64,000 bases of DNA from Pontibacter vulgaris (GCF_022758145.1 NZ_JAJVDH010000002.1:248001-312000); one strand, 5' to 3'; positions 43,501 to 51,388 are shown, counted from the first letter of the stretch. Numbers and translations: made by a program. The notes: generated from the letters alone by a model not told the origin.

Positions 43501-43968
43501 ACGGGTGTGGGTATTGTGGCGCTGGCTGGTATTGTGGTAAAGAATGGTATCCTGATTGTGGAGTTTACAGACATACTCCGCGAAGAAGGCAAAGAAATGC
43601 GCGAGGCTATTGTGGAAGCCGGTAAAACACGCCTTAACCCGGTATTGCTGACGGCTACTGCCACCATGCTGGGGCTGGTGCCGCTGGCCCTGGGCATTAA
43701 CCTTAACTTTTATACTTTATTCACAGAGTTTAAGCCGCACTTCTTTATGGGCGGTAATAGTGCCGCATTCTGGGGCCCGCTCGCCTGGACAATCATTTTT
43801 GGTCTGGGATTTGCTACCCTCATTACACTGCTGATTGTGCCGGTTATGTACCTGCTCAACGAGAAAGTTGGTGAAAGACTGAGAGGCAGGAAAAAGGCAG
43901 CAGGCACCATTAAAATAACCGGTCAGGAAACTCCTGTAAACGGAAAAGTGAGAGAATATACCCTATAA
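40552..43968 (+). CDS. RND-family multidrug efflux permease (AcrB-like)
   Basis: This proton-driven inner-membrane transporter has 1138 residues, longer than AcrB (about 1050). The N-terminus (NRTSIYIMTIIITLAGIISY, then PTVFVSTIYPGTSPSDMENL), the pore domain, and TM4 with the proton-relay Asp pair (ALGIVVDDAIVVIENTHRIF) are intact. The extra length includes an added pair of helices around residues 505-545 (WMLTGAAFLVAVVAYIVGW), as in many Bacteroidota RND proteins. The C-terminal half repeats the fold (GIVALAGIVVKNGILIVEFT). The substrate is unknown. Confidence 0.94.
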   Translation: MKQFKPTSWSIDNRTSIYIMTIIITLAGIISYIKLQKENFPDIVIPTVFVSTIYPGTSPSDMENLVTRPIEKELKAISGVKEISSNSIQDFSMIVVEFNTDVEVAVAKQLVKDAVDKARTDLPSDLDRDPDVQEVNFSDIPIMSVNVSGNYSMDRLKKYAEDLQDRIEAEPEITRVDLIGALDKEVQVNVDLYKMQAAQVTFGDIQRAIATENMTISGGNVTVGEMKRSVRVVGQYVDPNKIGDIVVKSLAGANIQLKEIAEVKEGFEEQESFARLDNAPVITLSVIKRSGENLIEASDKIQATVEDMKGTVLPDDLKVTITGDQSTETRHTLNDLINTIIIGFVLVTIILMFFMGATNAIFVGLSVPISMFIAFILMPLLGFSLNMIVLFSFLLALGIVVDDAIVVIENTHRIFHTTNLSIVKAAKVAAGEVFVPVLAGTLTTVAPFLPLAFWPGIVGKFMFFLPITLIVTLLASLLVAFVINPVFAVSFMKREHGTAASPRARRTFWMLTGAAFLVAVVAYIVGWYGTANLVMLGVVLVLLNKYVLTGLIEKFQNNLLPRFMNGYERLLRWMLAGKRPIAMFFSVIGLLIFSFVITGIRPPKVVFFPESDPNFIYTYINMPIGADQAVTDSVTKIVEKRIYSVIGQNNPDVESVISNVAIGAGDQNDRSATAQSQKGKVTVAFVDFSDRTGEKSSSEYLNEIREVVKGIPGADITVDKEQNGPPVGKPVSIEIAGEDFNQLVSLSKQVEQYIDQQQIGGIEELRSDLEDSKPEIVINIDRERANREGISTAQIGSEIRTSIFGVEASKFKLDEDEYPIQVRYAEPYRKNIDALMDMRITYRDMNSGLVRQIPLSSVASIAYETSYGGIKRKDLKRVVTLESNVLAGYNANEVVQQIEQSLQNFDTPEGYEVKMGGQQEEQDETASFLSLALVAAFCIIFLILVTQFNSVSKPFIILSEVLFSIIGVLLGFSIFGMEVSIVMTGVGIVALAGIVVKNGILIVEFTDILREEGKEMREAIVEAGKTRLNPVLLTATATMLGLVPLALGINLNFYTLFTEFKPHFFMGGNSAAFWGPLAWTIIFGLGFATLITLLIVPVMYLLNEKVGERLRGRKKAAGTIKITGQETPVNGKVREYTL

Positions 43969-43975
43969 TTTGAAT

Positions 43976-44230
43976 ATGCTTACAATTGACAAAGCTATTG
44001 AGAAGGAGGTTATCCGCATCATTAGCAAAACCAAGGAAATAAGACCTGCCCGCTTGCAGGCCACAGCCCGCCTTACAAAGGATTTTGGCTTTGATACCGT
44101 TGATGTTGTTGATATTATACTTGAGTTAGAAAAGAATTTTCACATCACCATTCCGGATGAAGTGCCTATTAACACGGTAGGCGATTTCATAGAGTATGTG
44201 GCCCTGCACGCTGCACCATCTGATAATTAG
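43976..44230 (+). CDS. acyl-carrier-like protein lacking the phosphopantetheine serine
   Basis: The 84-residue acidic helical protein starts MLTIDKAIEKEVIRIISKTK. It matches acyl carrier proteins along its length (DFGFDTVDVVDIILELEKNF, ITIPDEVPINTVGDFIEYV). In place of the D-S-L motif it has D-T-V, with Thr41 at the modified serine. Standard 4'-phosphopantetheinylation is therefore unlikely. It lies seven bases after the RND pump stop, ahead of a strong terminator, so it belongs to the efflux operon. ATG 43976 is preferred to a TTG at 43970. Confidence 0.85.
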   Translation: MLTIDKAIEKEVIRIISKTKEIRPARLQATARLTKDFGFDTVDVVDIILELEKNFHITIPDEVPINTVGDFIEYVALHAAPSDN

Positions 44231-44253
44231 ACAGTATAGCATTCATGCTTATT

Positions 44254-44298
44254 AAAAACAGAAAGAGCGGGGAAAATTCCCCGCTCTTTCTGTTTTTA
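44254..44298 (+). terminator. rho-independent terminator ending the efflux operon
   Basis: An approximately 20-bp perfect stem, AAAAACAGAAAGAGCGGGGA with its complement, has a tiny loop and a T run. Confidence 0.92.
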
Positions 44299-44384
44299 AT
44301 ATTCCCGGTTTTGATTTTATACTTTAACTGAAGTATAGAATTGCGTTAGGGTTGATTTCTATAGTTATTTTCTGAAGTATAAAT

Positions 44385-45146
44385 CTAGTATACAGAGATA
44401 CGGTAGTCTTTCAGTTTTTTGTCTAAAGCTTTTGAGTTACCGCACAAAGTATCCAGCAAAGCCCAGAAACGTGGGCCGTGGTTTTTTTCTACAGTATGGG
44501 CCAGTTCATGCAGGATAACATAATCACGCAGATCTTCAGGCAGGCGCATTAAATGCAGGTTTAGGTTAATATTATCGGTGTGCGAGCAACTTCCCCATCT
44601 CGATTTCGCATTCTTAATAAATACGCTCTGGTAACTGAATCCGAATTTTTTAGCAAAGTACTCCACACGTTGCGGCAAGTATACCTTGGCCTCTTTGCGG
44701 TAAGCTTCCTCTATAGATTTACGGACAAACTTCTGCACATCGCTGTCCAAAGCGTCTTTGTAAGCCGGGTAGAACACGTTTATATAGCCATCTTCAATAA
44801 CGCAGCGCATGGTATACTGGGCATGTGTAAGCAGGCGTAATGTATGAGAATAGGTCTTAAACTCGCTGTCCTGATCGTAAACCGTTACCCGGGCTTCCTG
44901 CTGCTGCATGCGTGCCTGGTGCTCCTTAATCCAATCGGCTTTGGTATAGATAAGCTGTTCGGCTTTCTCAAAACTGATGTGTGGTGGTACGGCTACACGT
45001 ATACCTTTAATAGGCCTTACGCTTATACTTACGCGTTTTGCTTTATCGCTTCGTTCAATCAGAACTTTCCCTATCCCATCAATATGAAGATTGACAGAAG
45101 ATAATCTTAAAAATGTTGCAGACACTCGGCTAAAAGTTAAGTACAA
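44385..45146 (-). CDS. YgjP-like zinc metallopeptidase (M48/DUF45 family)
   Basis: The 253-residue protein has the zinc-binding HELAHTVEKNHGPRFWALL (HExxH plus a distal His and the aromatic FW) and the upstream SRWGSCSHTDNINLNLHLMR that defines DUF45 proteins. The N-terminal half is a beta domain (IERSDKAKRVSISVRPIKGI). Family members such as E. coli YgjP are soluble putative proteases without known substrates. The exact start is unsure; the first 20 residues (MYLTFSRVSATFLRL) may not be translated. Confidence 0.9.
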   Translation of the reverse strand: MYLTFSRVSATFLRLSSVNLHIDGIGKVLIERSDKAKRVSISVRPIKGIRVAVPPHISFEKAEQLIYTKADWIKEHQARMQQQEARVTVYDQDSEFKTYSHTLRLLTHAQYTMRCVIEDGYINVFYPAYKDALDSDVQKFVRKSIEEAYRKEAKVYLPQRVEYFAKKFGFSYQSVFIKNAKSRWGSCSHTDNINLNLHLMRLPEDLRDYVILHELAHTVEKNHGPRFWALLDTLCGNSKALDKKLKDYRISVY

Positions 45147-45335
45147 ATTTGGTAGCTCAAATATAGATAATAAATTCTGTAAAAAACTAATGACAGGGCA
45201 GCTTTTATCTAAATTTATTTAAATTTATGTATTTGAATAGTTCTATATCTGGAGACGAAAAAGCCCTTTTAAGCACTTGTAGGTGGTTTGTGGCAGAAAG
45301 AGTAGCTATGAAAATTTCTATTTCCTGAAAAATAA

Positions 45336-45360
45336 AAAGGAGCTCGTTGAGAGCTCCTTT
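45336..45360 (-). terminator. terminator after the 45384-45656 gene
   Basis: AAAGGAGCTC (45336-45345) pairs with GAGCTCCTTT (45351-45360), a perfect 10-bp stem with A/T runs on both sides. The rest of the 45147-45383 gap is A+T-rich without recognisable elements. Confidence 0.8.
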
Positions 45361-45383
45361 AAAATTGATTAAGTTATACTTTG

Positions 45384-45656
45384 CTAACGTACGTTTCCGC
45401 CTATAGGGCTGTCGTCGTGCCGGCTTTTAGGCACGCGGCTGCTATCGGTAGTGGAGGCGCGTAAAACAGGTTCCTGGTTAAAGGTGGTAGAGCCTTCAGC
45501 GGAACCCAAGTGCTGGTGCTGGGCCACTTTAACCGGTTTGTTATTAACCTTCAGGTAGTGTTGCTCTGCAGCTTTATACTTCTCAGCAATGTCGCCTTTT
45601 TTCATTGAACTCTTTATGTGCCCGGCTTCATTGCTTTTGTCGATTTCGTGTGCCAT
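45384..45656 (-). CDS. small hydrophilic protein of unknown function
   Basis: The 90-residue hydrophilic protein starts MAHEIDKSNEAGHIKSSMKK and ends SRHDDSPIGGNVR. It is rich in Ser, Lys and His, with no signal or membrane helix, and is predicted largely disordered. I do not recognise a family. It follows the YkvA-type gene by 21 bp on the same strand and both share small, charged C-terminal tails. A stress-related role for the pair is only a guess. Confidence 0.6.
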   Translation of the reverse strand: MAHEIDKSNEAGHIKSSMKKGDIAEKYKAAEQHYLKVNNKPVKVAQHQHLGSAEGSTTFNQEPVLRASTTDSSRVPKSRHDDSPIGGNVR

Positions 45657-45677
45657 AATCTGTCCTTTTTAAGTTAT

Positions 45678-46220
45678 TTAGATGTTTTCGCTTTTGCCTG
45701 AATGCACCGTGCCCGGAGGCTGGTTGCTATACTTGGGCGTACCAAAAGAGCTGTCAGCGTGGTGTGCCGGGTCGGTGTGCGTTGTGTTGCGCTCCTGTTC
45801 CTGCTTGTAGGCATCCCATTCCTTAAACCTGTCGAGCTCTGCTTTTATACTGGTCATAAACCAGGCCAGCAGGCTGGCATCATCGAGTAAACCTATTACC
45901 GGTATAATATCCGGAATCAGGTCTATCGGGCTCAGGAAATAAATAATAACGGCAATGCCACCTACAAGTGTAGTGGTTGGGATGCCTTTATACTCACCGG
46001 CCACAGCCGATTTTATCAAACGTGACAGCAGTTGCAGGTTTTCCCAAACCTCGCCTGCCAGAGCGCCAATATTCTTTTTGGCAGTTGCTTTCTTAAATGC
46101 ATCGTTCAGCAGTTTGGTTACTTGCATAGGGTGCTGCAGGTAACGTTCTGCTTTTTTCAGAAGTCCCTTGAAAAATGCGCTTTGTGCTACATTTTTGCCA
46201 TCAGGTTGCTGATTTTCCAT
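45678..46220 (-). CDS. YkvA-family (DUF1232) membrane protein
   Basis: The 180-residue protein contains the DUF1232 signature SPIDLIPDIIPVIGLLDD inside a hydrophobic segment, preceded by TTTLVGGIAVIIYFL. The C-terminal 35 residues are His/Asp/Ser-rich and probably disordered. Family members are small inner-membrane proteins of unknown role. The small hydrophilic gene at 45384 is just downstream. Confidence 0.88.
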   Translation of the reverse strand: MENQQPDGKNVAQSAFFKGLLKKAERYLQHPMQVTKLLNDAFKKATAKKNIGALAGEVWENLQLLSRLIKSAVAGEYKGIPTTTLVGGIAVIIYFLSPIDLIPDIIPVIGLLDDASLLAWFMTSIKAELDRFKEWDAYKQEQERNTTHTDPAHHADSSFGTPKYSNQPPGTVHSGKSENI

Positions 46221-46375
46221 ACTATAGTACGTGCTTATTGTGGTTGTGTTTGTACGTTAAATGGTGCCAGGAGGCAGGTGGTTATACATAGCCCGGGCCA
46301 AAGCGGCTGCAATTTGCTTAAACTTAAGGTAACCTATATACTGGCTGCCTGTAAAATTGTTCTGCTTATGGCAAA

Positions 46376-46404
46376 GAAAAAGCCCTATAGTAACACTACA
46401 GGGC
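46376..46404 (-). terminator. terminator after the NlpC/P60 gene
   Basis: On the minus strand AGCCCTGTAGT pairs with ACTATAGGGCT around GTT with one G-T pair, followed by TTTTTC. Confidence 0.8.
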
Positions 46405-46429
46405 TCAGGTTGTTTATTTTAGCTTGTGC

Positions 46430-47044
46430 TTACATTACACGGCCGGCCGCATAATAGTAGTTACGGTAGTAAGGTTCTTTAAGCGAGCTTATCATTACAC
46501 CACCGTTGGTAGCAGAATGTATAAACTTATTTCCTTTTAAATAGATGCCCACATGAAAGATCGGTTGCTTGGGGCTGCGGCGGAAGAAAACGAGATCGCC
46601 GGTTTTGATGCTGTCTTTTTTAATGCGCTGCACATCCTGAAACATAGAGCGTGAGCTGCGGCTTAAGTCGATGCCGTAAACATCGCGGTATATGCTGGTT
46701 ACAAAACCAGAGCAATCGGTGCCACGCTTTGAGTTACTGCCATAACGGTAAGGAGTGCCTATCCATTCAGTTACAGTTTCAATCAGCTCCTTGTCTTCGC
46801 TGTAATCGAAGTTAAGGCCAAGCGTTTGAGAGTAATATTCGTAAAATAACGTGTCGCGGTAGGTAACCGGGGCCTTCAGTTTGAGGGCATTTACTACATC
46901 ATCGCCGGAGTTAATGGCGTAAGGTGTAATGCTTGCAGCCTCTGTGGCCGGTGCAGCTGGCTTTACTTCGTAGAAGTAAGACATGGCGAGCGAAGTTAAG
47001 GCAAATACGCTCAGTATGGTTGTTTTTATCATCGGGTTTAGCAT
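46430..47044 (-). CDS. NlpC/P60-family cell-wall hydrolase
   Basis: The protein of about 204 residues has an N-terminal signal-anchor (MIKTTILSVFALTSLAMSYF) and a C-terminal NlpC/P60 cysteine peptidase domain: IGTPYRYGSNSKRGTDCSGF with the catalytic Cys, FRRSPKQPIFHVGIYLKGN with the His, and KFIHSATNGGVMISS. Such enzymes cut gamma-D-Glu-diaminopimelate or related cross-link bonds in peptidoglycan. ATG 47044 or 47032 are plausible starts; the frame extends to a TTG at 47119. Confidence 0.9.
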   Translation of the reverse strand: MLNPMIKTTILSVFALTSLAMSYFYEVKPAAPATEAASITPYAINSGDDVVNALKLKAPVTYRDTLFYEYYSQTLGLNFDYSEDKELIETVTEWIGTPYRYGSNSKRGTDCSGFVTSIYRDVYGIDLSRSSRSMFQDVQRIKKDSIKTGDLVFFRRSPKQPIFHVGIYLKGNKFIHSATNGGVMISSLKEPYYRNYYYAAGRVM

Positions 47045-47324
47045 GTTTTTGGCCCACCGCAGCGGGTAAACAGTTGTCACCATAACTAAAAGCAGACTGC
47101 TGAAAAATAGCACTGGCAAAGCCCGCTTTTACTGTTTTAGATGTTGCCGCATCTTAACAAGGGGTGAAATTAAGTACAATTGCTGAAAGAACCAAATTGC
47201 GATCTGAAGCCGCTTACACCACGTAATTAGCATATCTGCTTCACATAGAAGCTGGTTGAGCTGTGAGGTGCTTTTGGGCTTGCAACCAAAGGTGTGTATA
47301 AGTGCAATTTTTAAGGTATAACAA

Positions 47325-47705
47325 ATGGATTTTAAAATTGTAGAACGATCGTTTTTTGCCCGTATTGCCCGCATGGTTTTAAAGAGCAGTAACGTGGCCA
47401 TGGTGCTGGGTAATAAGATACATTTGAGCGGCGTAGATGGGCAGACCTTTCTGAAAGATGAAGGCTGGCTGGCGCACGAAATGTGCCACATCCGGCAATT
47501 TAAAGAGCATGGCTACACCCGTTTTCTGTGGCTATACTTTGTAGAATCGGTGCGGGTCGGGTATTATAATAACAAGTATGAAGTAGAGGCCCGCGAGGCA
47601 GGCACCAAGCACATGCGGCACTTGGCAGGTATAAAAAATAAAGCCGCTGCTAAAATAGAACCTACAACGCTACCGCTGCCAGCCGATGAAAAAAAGGAAG
47701 TATAA
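47325..47705 (+). CDS. small HExxH protein, DUF4157-like
   Basis: The 126-residue soluble protein has a zinc-peptidase-like motif AHEMCHIRQFKEHGYTRFLW, followed by LYFVESVRVGYYNNKYEVEA in which the Glu could be a third ligand. This resembles Bacteroidota DUF4157-type small proteins. The C-terminal 30 residues are charged and low-complexity. There is no signal peptide. Peptidase activity is not established. It is monocistronic. Confidence 0.72.
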   Translation: MDFKIVERSFFARIARMVLKSSNVAMVLGNKIHLSGVDGQTFLKDEGWLAHEMCHIRQFKEHGYTRFLWLYFVESVRVGYYNNKYEVEAREAGTKHMRHLAGIKNKAAAKIEPTTLPLPADEKKEV

Positions 47706-47811
47706 ATCTAGGTGGTTACCATTGTGGCAAGTATAAAACCTTTAACTATTTACCAGTACGGGCGTTTACTAAGGCATTAAGCACTTGTTAAACTATAAAA
47801 CAAACTGAAAG

Positions 47812-48366
47812 ATGGCTAATAAGCTGGAAGGAAAAAAGATCGCCATACTGGTAGAAGAAGGATTTGAGCAGGTAGAGTTGACCGAGCCAAGAAAAGCGCT
47901 GGAGGCGGAAGGTGCCCAGACGCACATCATTTCAACAAAAAGCGGCGAAATAAAAAGCTGGAACCACACCGATTGGGGCGATAAGTATAAAGTAGATAAG
48001 ACACTGGACAGTGTAAATGCCAGCGACTACAATGCGCTGCTGTTGCCTGGTGGTGTTATGAACCCGGATAAGCTGCGTGTTAATAAAGATGCCGTTGCTT
48101 TTGTTAATAAGTTCATGGAAGACGGGAAACCTGTTGCCGCGATTTGCCACGCCCCCTGGACGCTGATAGAAACCGGCAAACTGAAAGGTAAGAAAATAAC
48201 AAGCTACCACACCTTAAAAACCGATCTGAAAAATGCCGGTGCTGATTGGGTAGATGAAGAAGTAGTAGTGGATAATGGGTTAGTAACCAGCCGTAAACCA
48301 GACGATATCCCAGCTTTTAACCGTAAAATGATTGAAGAGTTTGCTGAAGGCCGCCACGACCGTTAG
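47812..48366 (+). CDS. DJ-1/PfpI family protein (type 1 glutamine amidotransferase-like)
   Basis: The 184-residue protein of the YhbO/PfpI branch has KIAILVEEGFEQVELTEPRK, YNALLLPGGVMNPDKLR and the nucleophile elbow VAAICHAPWTLIETG with Cys at the AICHAP site. KGKKITSYHTLKTDLKNAGA and SRKPDDIPAFNRKMIEEF follow. Members act as stress-related glyoxalases, deglycases or chaperones; which one applies here cannot be told. A terminator follows directly. Confidence 0.92.
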   Translation: MANKLEGKKIAILVEEGFEQVELTEPRKALEAEGAQTHIISTKSGEIKSWNHTDWGDKYKVDKTLDSVNASDYNALLLPGGVMNPDKLRVNKDAVAFVNKFMEDGKPVAAICHAPWTLIETGKLKGKKITSYHTLKTDLKNAGADWVDEEVVVDNGLVTSRKPDDIPAFNRKMIEEFAEGRHDR

Positions 48367-48387
48367 CAGATAATATTTATACTTTGC

Positions 48388-48425
48388 AGCCGCTTCCTGC
48401 CATGTGCCGGGAGCGGCTTTTTTTA
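48388..48425. terminator. terminator between convergent genes
   Basis: AGCCGCTTCC (48388-48397) pairs imperfectly with GGGAGCGGCT (ending 48418) around a short loop, followed by seven T. Confidence 0.8.
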
Positions 48426-48428
48426 TAC

Positions 48429-48965
48429 TTACAGCAGGCGCATCAAGTCGGATGTATGTTTTTCGAGTAGTATGGTTAGTGCCAGGTCCAGTAAAAAGAG
48501 GAAGAGACCCTGCAGTACCAACGATTGTCCCCAGCCTAAGTATTGCTCCGTTTTCGGCGAGTTGCGTGATTTTTCCTGCAAATAAGCGCCCAGCAACATA
48601 TAACTCACATCCAACCCTATGCTCAGGTAAAGTATTTTAATGTACCAGTAATGCATGCGCACTGTTTCGGCCAGTGTTCGGGCAGCATTTTCGGTAAGTA
48701 TGAAGTATAAGGCAAAACCTGCTATGCAGATGTTCACAATGTTGAAATAGATGTTCATTTGGTGAAGAAACTTCTTGCTGCGCGAAGCTTTCATTAGCCG
48801 GAAGCTCCCGAAAATAATATTCAGAAGTGCCCAGCCACCAAGTACCACCATCCCTATTTTCAATATTTCGCCCTCCTTCTGGTTAAAAGCTGCTGCCGTG
48901 CCGCTCTGGGCACTAGCAGTAAGATTAAACAGCAGAAGCAGGAGCAGGCAAAGGTAATTTTTCAT
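48429..48965 (-). CDS. DUF6992 family exported membrane protein
   Basis: From ATG 48965 the 178-residue protein begins MKNYLCLLLLLLFNLTASAQ, a cleavable signal, followed by about four helices. DUF6992-like landmarks are FLHQMNIYFNIVNICIAGFA, YLSIGLDVSYMLLGAYLQEK and WGQSLVLQGLFLFLLDLALT. Family members are Bacteroidota membrane proteins without known function. The frame extends upstream to 49019, but those residues would precede the signal. Confidence 0.8.
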   Translation of the reverse strand: MKNYLCLLLLLLFNLTASAQSGTAAAFNQKEGEILKIGMVVLGGWALLNIIFGSFRLMKASRSKKFLHQMNIYFNIVNICIAGFALYFILTENAARTLAETVRMHYWYIKILYLSIGLDVSYMLLGAYLQEKSRNSPKTEQYLGWGQSLVLQGLFLFLLDLALTILLEKHTSDLMRLL

Positions 48966-49168
48966 GGTAACACGGCTAATAAGTTTGAGTAGGAACGATG
49001 TGTATAGCGTGTTTCGCATAGCTGCGCGGGCAAAAGGAAGTATACTCAGGCTTGCTGAGTGCGCAGCAAAGGGTGCGTGTGCGATGGATTTTTGCTGTAG
49101 GTCAGTTTGTTACAGCTGTTTACTTTGCACTTTAACTTTTTGTTGCCTTGCCAGTGGGTTAGAAGGTT

Positions 49169-49807
49169 TTAAAAGCTAAAGCCAACGTAAAGCTGTAGCG
49201 TTCCATGCTTAATGTCTTCATTAATATGTTGTCCGGCCTCATTTTGGTTGCGTAGGTCGGCAAAGCCCAGGTTGTAACGCGCGCCCAGCCGGAACCGGCT
49301 TATATGGGCCTCGGCACCTGCAGCAACGCCATAATCAAACGTATTAAATGGCTCCAGATCTATTTCCTTATCTTCCTCCTTCGCCGAAACCATTATACTT
49401 GCCTGCGGGCCAAGGTGAAAGCTTATGTTTTCGGTTACATTAAAAACTGCCAGAACTGGTACTTCCAGGTAATCGTAACGGAAGGTAGAGTCGTTTCTTT
49501 CGAAGCCTTTGCGGCTATACAATACTTCGGGCTGGAGCGAGAAAAAATCATTGAAGGCAAACTGGGCAAAAACACCTGCATGAAAACTGGTCAGCTCGTT
49601 TATAGTGCCCAAGTTGTCTTTATCGCTGCCTCGCAGGGTATTAAAGTTTACGCCTCCTTTCAGGCCAAAACCTTCATTGGGTGTGTAAAGCCCGCTCAGC
49701 AGGTTATGGTTTTTCTGTATAGTGGTAGGGCCTGTTACATCTTCAGTTTGTGCAAAACCAGAGAAGGTGGTGAGTAGCAGGGTGGCAAGAATAAATATCT
49801 TTTTCAT
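49169..49807 (-). CDS. PorT-type outer-membrane beta-barrel protein
   Basis: The 212-residue protein has signal peptide MKKIFILATLLLTTFSGFAQ. Then come amphipathic strands with barrel landmarks: NEGFGLKGGVNFNTLRGSDK, SFHAGVFAQFAFNDFFSLQP, EVLYSRKGFE and a C-terminal LQLYVGFSF ending in Phe. It resembles small eight-stranded PorT/OmpW-like barrels. No ligand can be inferred. It is monocistronic. Confidence 0.85.
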   Translation of the reverse strand: MKKIFILATLLLTTFSGFAQTEDVTGPTTIQKNHNLLSGLYTPNEGFGLKGGVNFNTLRGSDKDNLGTINELTSFHAGVFAQFAFNDFFSLQPEVLYSRKGFERNDSTFRYDYLEVPVLAVFNVTENISFHLGPQASIMVSAKEEDKEIDLEPFNTFDYGVAAGAEAHISRFRLGARYNLGFADLRNQNEAGQHINEDIKHGTLQLYVGFSF

Positions 49808-50279
49808 AGTGGTTAGGCAAGCGTAAAATCGCTTTTTAGATATATACTGCAGAATTGTTATAAGAGGTTACAGAAAGTATAAATTGTATCAGAATTCACC
49901 ACTTTTTCTCACTTACAAGCACTCTTGCTGGGTAGCCATGATATTAACAGCCATTAGTGGCTAAACTTTAATTATTCAGGTATAAGAATATAAATATAAG
50001 TATATGTAAGCCCTTTCTTAACATTCAATTCACAGATAAAAGTGGATAAAGTGAGTAAATCAACATAGTTATCCACATTTATCCACAGCAAGAAGTGCTT
50101 TTCAAGGGCTTCTGAAAGCGGGTAAGATGTGTTATGAACTTTTCCTCAGAAAGACTTATAAACCGAAGTTAAAACCCTCAAAATTGTACTGGTTCAGGAG
50201 AGGGAATTTATACTTGAATTTGGAGTTTTAGAGAGGTCAGAGTAAACCCGGACAGGGGTTTAATTGTTAGCTTTGTGCT
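49808..50279. other. gene-free 472-bp A+T-rich region with DnaA-box cluster
   Basis: No coding frame is supported. The left part is A+T-rich with AAGTATA-like motifs (49876, 49999). Three DnaA-box-like nonamers lie between 50041 and 50087 and are listed separately. The right part (50090-50279) shows nothing recognisable before the deacetylase-fold gene. Confidence 0.6.
50041..50087. other. cluster of three DnaA-box-like sites, candidate oriC or DnaA-binding locus
   Basis: TTATCCACA occurs exactly at 50069-50077 and 50079-50087, one base apart, and AGTGGATAA (reverse of TTATCCACT) at 50041-50049. The consensus DnaA box is TTATCCACA. The flanking 49960-50040 stretch is A+T-rich. Whether this is the chromosomal origin, a DnaA titration site or a regulatory site is not decided by sequence. 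Confidence 0.5.
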
Positions 50280-51182
50280 ATGCTTAAAATTGCCTGGTCC
50301 GATATTTTTGCACATGCCCTGCCCGAAGGCCACCGTTTCCCGATGGCCAAGTATGACCTCCTGCCTGAGCAACTGTTGTATGAAGGCACCATTACCGGGA
50401 AAAACCTTTTTGCTCCGGAGCCACTGCCGGAACAGCACATACTGCATACCCATGATGCTACTTATTGGAAACGCCTGCGCGATCTGGAATTAACGCCTTC
50501 AGAAATCCGGAAAACAGGTTTCCCGCACTCACCGGAGCTGATTAACCGCGAAGTCGTAATCATGAACGGCACATTGCAGGCATCGCTGTTCGCGCTGGAG
50601 TATGGCATAGGCATGAACATAGCTGGTGGCACGCACCATGCGTTTACCGATCGGGGCGAGGGTTTTTGCCTGTTAAATGACATTGCCATTGCAGCTAATT
50701 ACCTGCTGAAGTATAAAGGCATTAAAAAAGTACTTGTAGTAGACCTGGATGTGCACCAGGGTAACGGTACGGCGCAGATATTTGAGCAGGAGCCACGTGT
50801 TTATACTTTCAGCATGCATTGCGGCCATAACTACCCGTTCCATAAAGAGCGATCAGACCTGGATATACCGCTTGCCGATGGCACCGACGATAAAACATAC
50901 TTAGCTATACTTTCTGATACGCTGCCACGCCTGCTGGATAAGCTGCAACCCGAGTTTGTGTTTTTTCAGTCGGGGGTTGATGTGCTGGCCACAGATAAAC
51001 TGGGGAAACTGGCCATGACCATTGATGGCTGCAAAGAGCGCGACAGGCTGGTGCTGGACCTATGTCATAAAAACAAAATTCCGGTAACGGTAAGTATGGG
51101 CGGTGGTTACTCCAGGCAGATAGCGCATATTGTGGAGGCACATGCCAATACCTTCAGGCTGGCGCAGCACATTTTCTTTTAA
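50280..51182 (+). CDS. histone-deacetylase superfamily (acetylpolyamine/AcuC-like) hydrolase
   Basis: The 300-residue zinc amidohydrolase has all active-site motifs: GGTHHAFTDRGEGFCLLND (paired catalytic His), VLVVDLDVHQGNGTAQIFEQ (metal Asp and His), FQSGVDVLATDKLGKL (metal Asp), and VSMGGGYSR. In bacteria such enzymes deacetylate small molecules or acetyl-lysine proteins. With an N-terminus starting MLKIAWSDIFAHALPEGHRF it resembles stand-alone deacetylases of Bacteroidota. It overlaps the convergent small gene by four bases. Confidence 0.93.
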   Translation: MLKIAWSDIFAHALPEGHRFPMAKYDLLPEQLLYEGTITGKNLFAPEPLPEQHILHTHDATYWKRLRDLELTPSEIRKTGFPHSPELINREVVIMNGTLQASLFALEYGIGMNIAGGTHHAFTDRGEGFCLLNDIAIAANYLLKYKGIKKVLVVDLDVHQGNGTAQIFEQEPRVYTFSMHCGHNYPFHKERSDLDIPLADGTDDKTYLAILSDTLPRLLDKLQPEFVFFQSGVDVLATDKLGKLAMTIDGCKERDRLVLDLCHKNKIPVTVSMGGGYSRQIAHIVEAHANTFRLAQHIFF

Positions 51183-51388
51183 TGCCTGGTTTTTAGTTTG
51201 TCGCCTTCGCCGGTTTTCTTGCCGGGCATTATAAGCTTTAGCAGAATATAAATAACAGGTGCCAGGGCCAGTATCAGGATAAGAAAAAGAACAGCTTTTA
51301 GAATTTTGAAAAATACTGCAATAACGATGGCGGAAAGTATAAGCGAAACTGCAAACAGGATCCAGAAATTAAGCGTGCTTTTGCTCAT
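51179..51388 (-). CDS. small two-helix membrane protein
   Basis: From ATG 51388 the 69-residue protein reads MSKSTLNFWILFAVSLILSA, followed by a second hydrophobic run (AVLFLILILALAPVIYILLK) and a basic tail PGKKTGEGDKLKTRH. No family is recognised. The frame continues to 51436 with residues that do not resemble a start. Its stop overlaps the end of the convergent deacetylase-fold gene. It may share a transcript with the methyltransferase gene upstream (52 bp). Confidence 0.6.
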   Translation of the reverse strand: MSKSTLNFWILFAVSLILSAIVIAVFFKILKAVLFLILILALAPVIYILLKLIMPGKKTGEGDKLKTRH

